From an uncultured Chloroflexota bacterium (GTDB taxonomy: Bacteria; Chloroflexota; Dehalococcoidia; UBA2979), in assembly GCA_902827055.1 (NCBI GenBank), contig CADEHD010000063.1, forward strand, positions 1-9,184: a stretch of DNA of 9,184 bases, written 5' to 3'. Under the pieces are notes generated by a model. The model ran no database searches. It was not told where the DNA came from and worked only from the letters and a program-made list of their open reading frames with translations. Position numbers and translations under genes: made by a program. Positions 1 to 4,682 of the stretch are shown here, one piece after another. Every line of letters starts with the position of its first letter. Position 1 is the first letter of the stretch.

Positions 1-545
1 CCATCGGCTATCCGGTCGTGATGAAGATCGTCTCTGGCGACATCGCACACAAGTCCGATGTCGGCGGGGTCATGCTCGGCCTCAAGACCGCGAAGGCGGT
101 CAAAGAGGGCTTCGAGGCGATGATGGAGCGCGTCAAGGCCAACGCCCCCGGCGCCCGCATCGACGGAGTCGCCGTCCAGCAGATGGCGGAGCCCGGCACG
201 GAAGTCATCGTCGGCTTGACCACCGACCCGCAGTTCGGCCACGTGATGATGTTTGGCCTCGGCGGCATCTTCGTGGAGGTGCTGAAGGACGTCGCGTTCC
301 GCATCGTCCCGCTCGAGGCACGCGACGCCTCGCAGATCGTGCGCGAGATCAAGGCGTTCCCCGTCCTGGAGGGCGTGCGCGGGCAGGCGGGCGCGGACCT
401 CGCAGCCCTCGAGAAGCTGCTGCTCCAGGTCTCCGAGTTCGCGGTCGCACACCCCGAGGTGCGGGAGCTCGACCTCAACCCGGTCCTCGCGCGGCCGGAC
501 GGCGTCATCGCCGTCGACGCCCGCGTCGTCCTCGCCGAGGCGTAG
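1..545 (+). CDS. NDP-forming acyl-CoA synthetase, ATP-grasp (beta) subunit, 5' truncated
   Basis: The reading frame is open from base 3 and ends with TAG at 543-545; the start lies upstream of the window. About 180 C-terminal residues are visible. They match the ATP-grasp domain of ADP-forming acetyl/acyl-CoA synthetases: GYPVVMKIVSGDIAHKSDVGG at the left edge, then FGLGGIFVEVLKDVAFRI, and ELDLNPV near the C-terminus, where Glu and Asn typically help bind metal and nucleotide. In this family the beta subunit moves phosphate between the alpha-subunit phosphohistidine and ADP/ATP. The His in DIAHKSD is probably the second histidine that relays the phosphate; this is a family analogy. The alpha subunit starts 6 bp downstream, so the two are almost certainly co-transcribed and form one cytoplasmic enzyme. 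The GTG and ATG at 18-23 are internal codons and not the start, because recognisable ATP-grasp sequence precedes them. The acyl substrate is unknown. Confidence 0.9.
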   Translation, partial: IGYPVVMKIVSGDIAHKSDVGGVMLGLKTAKAVKEGFEAMMERVKANAPGARIDGVAVQQMAEPGTEVIVGLTTDPQFGHVMMFGLGGIFVEVLKDVAFRIVPLEARDASQIVREIKAFPVLEGVRGQAGADLAALEKLLLQVSEFAVAHPEVRELDLNPVLARPDGVIAVDARVVLAEA

Positions 546-551
546 CACTCG

Positions 552-1991
552 ATGTCACCAGTCGACCTCCAGCGGTTCCATCGCACGCTCAACCCGCGGA
601 CCGTCGTGGTGGTCGGGGACAAGGGCCCCAACTACCAGTGGCTCACGAACCAGCAGGAGTTCTCCGGGCAGGTGTACTCGGTCCAGGTGGACCCGCGAGA
701 CATCGAGGAGATCGAGAAGCGCGGCTTCACCAACTTCACGTCGCTGGAGGCCGTTCCGGGCGACATCGACCTCGTGATCTGCGCCGTCCCCAGGCCGATC
801 GCGCCACGCATCGTCGCTGACTCAATCCAGCGCAAGGTCGCCGGCATCAGCATGTTCACCTCCGGGTTCGCGGAGACTGGTGAGCCCCAGGCCATCGAGC
901 TGCAGAACAAGATCGTGGAGCTCGCCAACGGCGACCACATGCCGATCGTGGGCCCGAACTGCATGGGCATCTACAACCGGCGGCTGGGCCTGAAGTTCAC
1001 CACGGACGCCGACAAGGGCGAGGGCGGACGAGTCTCCGTGATCTCGCAGAGCGGCACACACGCCATCGGGATGACCCTCGGGCTGCAGCGCGTCGGCGTG
1101 CGGATGACGAGGTCAGTCTCGATCGGCAACGCCGTCATCGTGAACGAGTCGGACTACCTCGACTACCTGCGCGAGGATCCCGACACGCACGTGATCGCGA
1201 TGTACCTCGAGGGCGTGAAGGACGGCCGGCGCTTCTACGAGACGCTGAAGAAGACCACGGCGGTCAAGCCCGTCATCATCTGGCGCGGCGGACGCTCGAG
1301 TGCGGGCGCGCGCGCCGTGCTCTCGCACACCGGCTCGCTCGCCTCGTCGGTCGCGGTGTGGGACGCGATGGTGAAGCAGGCCGGCGCCATCGGCACGACC
1401 TCCATCGACGAGACCCTCGACATCGTGATGGCGATGGAGCACACTCAGCGGCCCACGGGACGCGGCCCCGCACTGATCGCGATGACCGGGGGGCAGTCGG
1501 TGGCCATCGCCGACCAGTTCCAGAACGCGGGCTTCGACGTCCCCGCACTCTCCGAGCACTCGTACGCCCAGCTCGCCGAGTTCTTCATGACGATCGGCGG
1601 GTCGTACCGCAATCCATTCGATGCCGCCTCCACCATCGGGCGCGAGACGGACAACCTGCGCCGCATCCTCGAGATCCTCGCCGAGGACCCCGCCATCGAC
1701 GGCGGTGTCGCCATCGAGATGGGCGTGGGGCGAGGCCCCGGCGGCACCGGTGACCCGATGGAGCGCCTCAACAACCAGCTCGACCTCCTCGAGGCTTACC
1801 GGCAGCAGACCGGCGAGCCCATTGTGCTCATGATGATGGAAGGCAGCGCCGGGGCATCGAACGCCGAGGCCGTGGTGCGCGCTCGCATCCACGCCGGGTC
1901 GCGCGGCTTCGCCGTCTACCCCAACTTCGAGCGCGCCGCGATCGCCCTCGGGCGGGTGGTGGAGTACTGGCAGGGGCGAGCCGCGAACTGA
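552..1991 (+). CDS. NDP-forming acyl-CoA synthetase, CoA-binding/phosphohistidine (alpha) subunit
   Basis: This 479-residue protein has the order expected for the alpha half of ADP-forming acyl-CoA synthetases. An N-terminal Rossmann CoA-binding domain (about 10-140) carries GPNCMG at 134-139. It is followed by succinyl-CoA-ligase-like domains with SQSG at 165-168 and the loop SHTGSLASS, whose His259 is the expected phosphorylated residue. Family knowledge: the enzyme converts acyl-CoA, ADP and phosphate to acid, CoA and ATP, or runs in reverse. The length fits a stand-alone alpha subunit; no ATP-grasp domain is attached, and that function lies in the gene 6 bp upstream. The ATG start is preceded by GAGG (537-540) inside the end of the beta gene, with 11-nt spacing. 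Alternatives within the superfamily (other acid-CoA ligases) cannot be excluded, and the substrate is not readable from sequence. All key motifs look intact. Confidence 0.9.
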   Translation: MSPVDLQRFHRTLNPRTVVVVGDKGPNYQWLTNQQEFSGQVYSVQVDPRDIEEIEKRGFTNFTSLEAVPGDIDLVICAVPRPIAPRIVADSIQRKVAGISMFTSGFAETGEPQAIELQNKIVELANGDHMPIVGPNCMGIYNRRLGLKFTTDADKGEGGRVSVISQSGTHAIGMTLGLQRVGVRMTRSVSIGNAVIVNESDYLDYLREDPDTHVIAMYLEGVKDGRRFYETLKKTTAVKPVIIWRGGRSSAGARAVLSHTGSLASSVAVWDAMVKQAGAIGTTSIDETLDIVMAMEHTQRPTGRGPALIAMTGGQSVAIADQFQNAGFDVPALSEHSYAQLAEFFMTIGGSYRNPFDAASTIGRETDNLRRILEILAEDPAIDGGVAIEMGVGRGPGGTGDPMERLNNQLDLLEAYRQQTGEPIVLMMMEGSAGASNAEAVVRARIHAGSRGFAVYPNFERAAIALGRVVEYWQGRAAN

Positions 1992-2008
1992 GCGCCGCCC
2001 GCGGCTCG
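1977..2008 (+). terminator. Hairpin spanning the ligase stop codon
   Basis: CGAGCCGCG (1977-1985) and CGCGGCTCG (2000-2008) are perfect 9-bp inverted arms around a 14-nt loop that contains the TGA stop of the alpha subunit. No T-run follows, so it is not a textbook intrinsic terminator. It could end transcription with help, or protect the mRNA 3' end. Its position at the operon end supports a 3'-end role; the mechanism is inference. Confidence 0.35.
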
Positions 2009-2299
2009 ACACGTCGGGCTCGATTCGAAGCGATCGGGTAGCAACGCCGGGCGCCTCGTTCCAACCTCGTCCGAGGAGCAGGCGGCGCGCACGCGCCGAC
2101 CTCCGGCCATCCTCGAGACCCTGGCCTCGGCCGGCGAGGGGTTCGGACGCCAAACGACCCACACGGTCGAGCCGGAGGCGCCGCCCGCGCTCGCTCCGGC
2201 GCCCCGCAACCCGACCGGAACCCCTCGATCGTGATGCGCGACTGGCGTCGCGTCAGACTCGGCGAGCCCGGCCCCTGCAGAATTCTGACAAAGAACGCC

Positions 2300-2328
2300 T
2301 TGTCCCGCCCTCGGGGTGTGGTTATGGT
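2300..2328 (+). promoter_or_regulatory. Weak sigma70-like promoter candidate
   Basis: TTGTCC (2300-2305) and TATGGT (2323-2328) are each 4 of 6 matches to the -35 and -10 consensus, with the ideal 17-bp spacing. The pair lies in the AT-richer part of the spacer. It would give a leader of about 260 nt before the response regulator ATG at 2596. Chance matches at this level are common. Confidence 0.25.
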
Positions 2329-2582
2329 TTGGCTCTGCATGACGTAATCACTGCCATGCGGCAACGGGGGGCACGCTCAAAGCAAGCCGGGCGCACGGGG
2401 ACGACGAGTCGTTTCCTGTCAGTTCGACGGTCGATCCGGGGGGATCACCCGCGACCGCTGACACGATTCGTACATGTGCGCTGGCACCGACGTGAATAAG
2501 ACGTCGGAAAGCTTCGAAGAACCGTTGATAACTGGTAGTGATCGTAGGGCGTGGGACCCCGCATCATAACCGCGGGTCGTAC

Positions 2583-2588
2583 GGGGGG
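2583..2588 (+). promoter_or_regulatory. G6 ribosome binding site of the response regulator
   Basis: GGGGGG lies 7 nt before ATG 2596 and decides the start. The alternative in-frame GTG at 2551 has no such sequence and would add 15 residues before the conserved receiver strand. The bases between the G run and the ATG (CGCGAGT) resemble those before the next gene's start. Confidence 0.55.
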
Positions 2589-2595
2589 CGCGAGT

Positions 2596-3297
2596 ATGAA
2601 CGCTGACACCATTCTGGTAGTTGACGACGAGCCTCGATACCGCACGCTCCTCGATCTGAATCTCAAGCGGCACGGCTATCGAGCCGTGATGGCCCACGAC
2701 GGCCTGACCGGCCTCAACCTGCTCGAGCGCTACCAGCCGCGGTTGGTCCTGATGGACCTGAACCTCCCCGACATGGACGGCTTCGATGTCTGTCGGCGCA
2801 TCCGCGAGATGTCGCCCGTGCCCGTGATCATCCTCACGGCGCGGGGCCAGGAGACCGACAAGCTGAAGGGGTTTGCGAGCGGCGCCGACGACTACGTCAC
2901 GAAGCCCTTCAGCGCCGATGAGCTCCTAGCGCGCATGGAAGCCGTGATGCGTCGCGGCAACGGCAAGTCGCAGCAGGAGTCCGTCACCGACGTCCTCGAA
3001 GTCGGGGATGTGCGCCTCGAGCCCGTCGTGCGCCGCACGACCATCGGCGGCCGCGAGGTAGAGCTCACCCGCACCGAGTTCCAGCTGCTCTATAGCCTCG
3101 CGGCGAACGCTGGCCGCGTCATGGTGCAGGAGGAGCTCCTGCGCCGCGTGTGGGGCCCCGGCTACGAGAGCGACTCGGCGCTGCTCCACACCACGATCGC
3201 CCGCCTGCGTCGGAAGCTGGAGGCCGATCCGGCCGCACCGCGATACATCCAGACTCGACGGGGCATCGGCTACGTCCTCGTGACCGGCGAAGAGTAG
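2596..3297 (+). CDS. OmpR/PhoB-family response regulator, no adjacent kinase
   Basis: This 233-residue protein has an intact receiver domain (about 4-120) and a winged-helix DNA-binding domain (about 134-230). The acidic pocket D10-D11, phospho-acceptor D54 (in VLMDLNLP), T81 and K103 (in VTKPF) are all present, so it should be phosphorylated normally. The effector domain has the family signatures LTRTEFQLL, the helix at 194-209 (SALLHTTIARLRRKLE) likely to contact DNA, and the C-terminal hairpin RGIGYVL. Family role: a cytoplasmic transcription factor that dimerises on phosphorylation and binds direct repeats with an 11-bp period. No histidine kinase is encoded in this window, so the partner is elsewhere. 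The next gene, 160 bp downstream on the same strand, is CpaE-like, and the spacer carries an 11-bp-period repeat that could be this protein's site. The ATG start is chosen for its G-rich ribosome binding site. Confidence 0.93.
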   Translation: MNADTILVVDDEPRYRTLLDLNLKRHGYRAVMAHDGLTGLNLLERYQPRLVLMDLNLPDMDGFDVCRRIREMSPVPVIILTARGQETDKLKGFASGADDYVTKPFSADELLARMEAVMRRGNGKSQQESVTDVLEVGDVRLEPVVRRTTIGGREVELTRTEFQLLYSLAANAGRVMVQEELLRRVWGPGYESDSALLHTTIARLRRKLEADPAAPRYIQTRRGIGYVLVTGEE

Positions 3298-3344
3298 GCG
3301 CTCACTACGAACGTTCGCGCCTACCTACCTGGGGGTTGAGCGCC
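3294..3344 (+). other. Two mutually exclusive hairpins after the response regulator
   Basis: GTAGGCGC (3294-3301, containing the stop codon) can pair perfectly with GCGCCTAC (3317-3324). The overlapping GGCGCTCA (3297-3304) can instead pair perfectly with TGAGCGCC (3337-3344). The two 8-bp stems share bases 3297-3301 and cannot form together. The 10-bp palindrome CGAACGTTCG (3308-3317) lies mostly in the loop. No T-run follows either stem. This may be a weak terminator, an attenuator-like switch between the two genes, or GC-rich coincidence. Confidence 0.35.
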
Positions 3345-3407
3345 CATAGAGAATCGGCGAGGCGCGGCCCCACAGCCGCCTGAACCCCTCCCAGCGCTCG
3401 GGAGCAA

Positions 3408-3426
3408 CCGGTAACCTGCCCGTAAC
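3408..3426 (+). promoter_or_regulatory. 11-bp-period direct repeat, candidate OmpR-family operator
   Basis: CCGGTAAC (3408-3415) recurs as CCCGTAAC (3419-3426), a 7 of 8 match exactly 11 bp apart, or one helical turn. It ends 31 bp before the CpaE-like start. OmpR/PhoB-class regulators bind tandem half-sites with this period, and the gene just upstream encodes one. The binding itself is inference. No clear -35/-10 pair is visible beside it. Confidence 0.4.
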
Positions 3427-3441
3427 AAGACACTGCGTCCT

Positions 3442-3448
3442 GGGGGGA
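3442..3448 (+). promoter_or_regulatory. Ribosome binding site of the CpaE-like gene
   Basis: GGGGGGA lies 9 nt before GTG 3458 and supports that non-ATG start. The protein then begins PARVFVIDRDE, which is the first strand of its receiver-like domain, so no further upstream start is needed. Confidence 0.55.
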
Positions 3449-3457
3449 CGGCGAGTA

Positions 3458-4657
3458 GTGCCGGCTCGTGTGTTTGTCATTGACCGCGACGAGTCGTCCC
3501 GGCTCGAGGCGCGCGCAGCGATCGCTGCGGCGGGCCTGGAGCTGGCCGGCGAGTCCGCCTCGAGCGGGAGCGTTGCCGCGCTCGCCGCGTATAGCGTCGC
3601 GCCGGACGCCCTCCTCGTGGGTATGGATTCGACCCCTGCCGCGCTGCAGAGCCTCACGTCGGCCGCCGCCCACCTGCCGGGCACGCCCGTGGTGGTCTAC
3701 TCCCGCGTCGTGGATCTCGATGCGGAGTCGCTGGCGCGGAAGTCGGGCGCCGATGCCTACATGACGCTGCCACTCGAAGCACCGTCGCTTCGCACCACAA
3801 TCGACGCCGCCGTCGACACGCGAGCCGCCGCTCCAGCGCCCGCGCTTTCCGAGGAGGCGACGGAGTCGACGACAGGCGACGTGATCGCCGTGTACGCCTC
3901 CAAGGGCGGATCCGGGAACACCACCCTGGCGCTCAACCTCGCCATCGGAATCAAACTGGCGTCGCACCAGTCGGTTGCGCTCCTGGCGGCCCCCGGTCAC
4001 CAGGGCGACCTCCCGCTGATGATGGAGCTCGACGCCCGCACCAGCCTCGGAACACTGGTCGATGCGCTGGGCGGAGATCCCGCAACCGATGTACGCGGCT
4101 TCATGACACGACACGGCAGCGGCGTCGAGGTCCTGCCGGCGTCACCAGGCGGCCTCGAGGGCGTCACGGTGGCGCCGCACTCGTTCGAGCTCGCCATCGA
4201 TGCCGTGCGTCGCGCGTACGACTACGTCATCGTCGACCTCGGCGTGATGCTCGATGCCACCACGCTTGCCGCGCTCCGACGCGCCTCCACGGTCCTGCAC
4301 GTCGTGACTCCCGGCATGGTGTCGTTGAGTCGCGCAGCGCAGGCGGAGCGCCTGATGGCGACACACGGCGTGGACCCGACCACCACGCGCATCGTCGTGA
4401 ACTACATCGCGCCTGACCGGGTGCCCGCCGAGGTCATCGAGGACGCGCTCGGCATGCCTGTGTTCTGGACGATCCCCCACGATGCGAATCTGCATCGCAA
4501 TGCCGAGATGGGGCGCGCCATCGACCAGTCGCCCCGCAAGGGCGGCGCCGCGGGAGCCATCACGCGCCTCGCGCGCCAGCTCGCGGGGGTGCCCGTCGAG
4601 AACCGGCGGCTGCTCGCGACCTTGAACATGCTCGCGACGCTCGGCCACCTCGGCTAG
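3458..4657 (+). CDS. CpaE/TadZ-like ParA/MinD-family protein with pseudo-receiver domain
   Basis: This 399-residue protein has two domains joined by an Ala/Pro/Glu-rich linker (about 122-140). Residues 3-120 fold like a response-regulator receiver, but the phospho-acceptor position is Gly55 (in LLVGMD) and the conserved Lys is Leu104 (in YMTLPL), so it should not be phosphorylated normally. Residues 141-380 are a MinD/ParA-type ATPase. The deviant Walker A is KGGSGNTT (149-156): the signature Lys149 is kept but the P-loop Lys is Asn154. The usual VDxD of Walker A' reads LLAAPGHQ, and Walker B (VIVDLG, Asp260) is present. This architecture is typical of CpaE/TadZ, which place type IV (Tad/Flp) pilus machinery at the cell pole and often have atypical receiver and Walker motifs. 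No other tad/cpa gene is in the window. It may therefore serve pili encoded elsewhere or work with the response regulator upstream. It converges with the CoA-transferase gene 25 bp away. Confidence 0.8.
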   Translation: MPARVFVIDRDESSRLEARAAIAAAGLELAGESASSGSVAALAAYSVAPDALLVGMDSTPAALQSLTSAAAHLPGTPVVVYSRVVDLDAESLARKSGADAYMTLPLEAPSLRTTIDAAVDTRAAAPAPALSEEATESTTGDVIAVYASKGGSGNTTLALNLAIGIKLASHQSVALLAAPGHQGDLPLMMELDARTSLGTLVDALGGDPATDVRGFMTRHGSGVEVLPASPGGLEGVTVAPHSFELAIDAVRRAYDYVIVDLGVMLDATTLAALRRASTVLHVVTPGMVSLSRAAQAERLMATHGVDPTTTRIVVNYIAPDRVPAEVIEDALGMPVFWTIPHDANLHRNAEMGRAIDQSPRKGGAAGAITRLARQLAGVPVENRRLLATLNMLATLGHLG

Positions 4658-4682
4658 CGGACAGCCCGGGCTCCACCCGCGC

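Larger units (their letters stand above)
1992..2595. other. Noncoding spacer of about 600 bp before the response regulator
   Basis: I find no convincing gene here. The open frames are arginine-rich, lack Shine-Dalgarno sequences, and those on the minus strand run on antisense into the ligase gene. The left part (about 2000-2280) is very GC-rich. It has a 7-bp inverted repeat, GCCGGAG (2171-2177) with CTCCGGC (2194-2200). The right part is AT-richer at 2280-2360 and 2460-2575, as expected of a regulatory region. Visible elements are a weak promoter-like pair (2300-2328), GCATG/CATGC arms (2337-2341 and 2355-2359) around TGACGTAATCA, a small GATCC-GGGG-GGATC hairpin (2433-2446), the palindrome CTTCGAAG (2512-2519), and a TTGATA hexamer at 2525-2530 without a good -10 partner. 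G6 runs occur at 2366-2371, 2438-2443 and 2583-2588. A 47-codon frame at 2356-2499 is possible but unsupported. Confidence 0.6.

Noticed and set aside
1113..2162. A 349-codon minus-strand frame opposite the acyl-CoA ligase alpha subunit
   Set aside because: It is a GC-driven antisense shadow: low-complexity, no domain, and it covers a well-supported ligase gene.
1828..2364. A 178-codon minus-strand frame partly in the 600-bp spacer
   Set aside because: It is Arg/Pro-rich, has no convincing ribosome binding site or motif, and a third of it overlaps the ligase gene antisense.
2356..2499. A 47-codon plus-strand frame in the spacer (starts MRQRGARSKQAG)
   Set aside because: It has no Shine-Dalgarno sequence and no recognisable fold. 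Arg-rich composition is expected from random GC-rich DNA.
2551..2595. A longer N-terminus for the response regulator from GTG 2551
   Set aside because: It adds 15 residues before the first receiver strand and lacks a ribosome binding site, while ATG 2596 has GGGGGG at 7 nt.
3308..3317. The perfect palindrome CGAACGTTCG as an operator
   Set aside because: Ten-base palindromes occur by chance several times in a window this size, and nothing else marks it as a site.
4663..4672. The palindrome AGCCCGGGCT in the 25-bp convergent gap as a bidirectional terminator
   Set aside because: The palindrome has no loop and there is no T-run on either side. A 10-bp palindrome is expected several times by chance in 9 kb.
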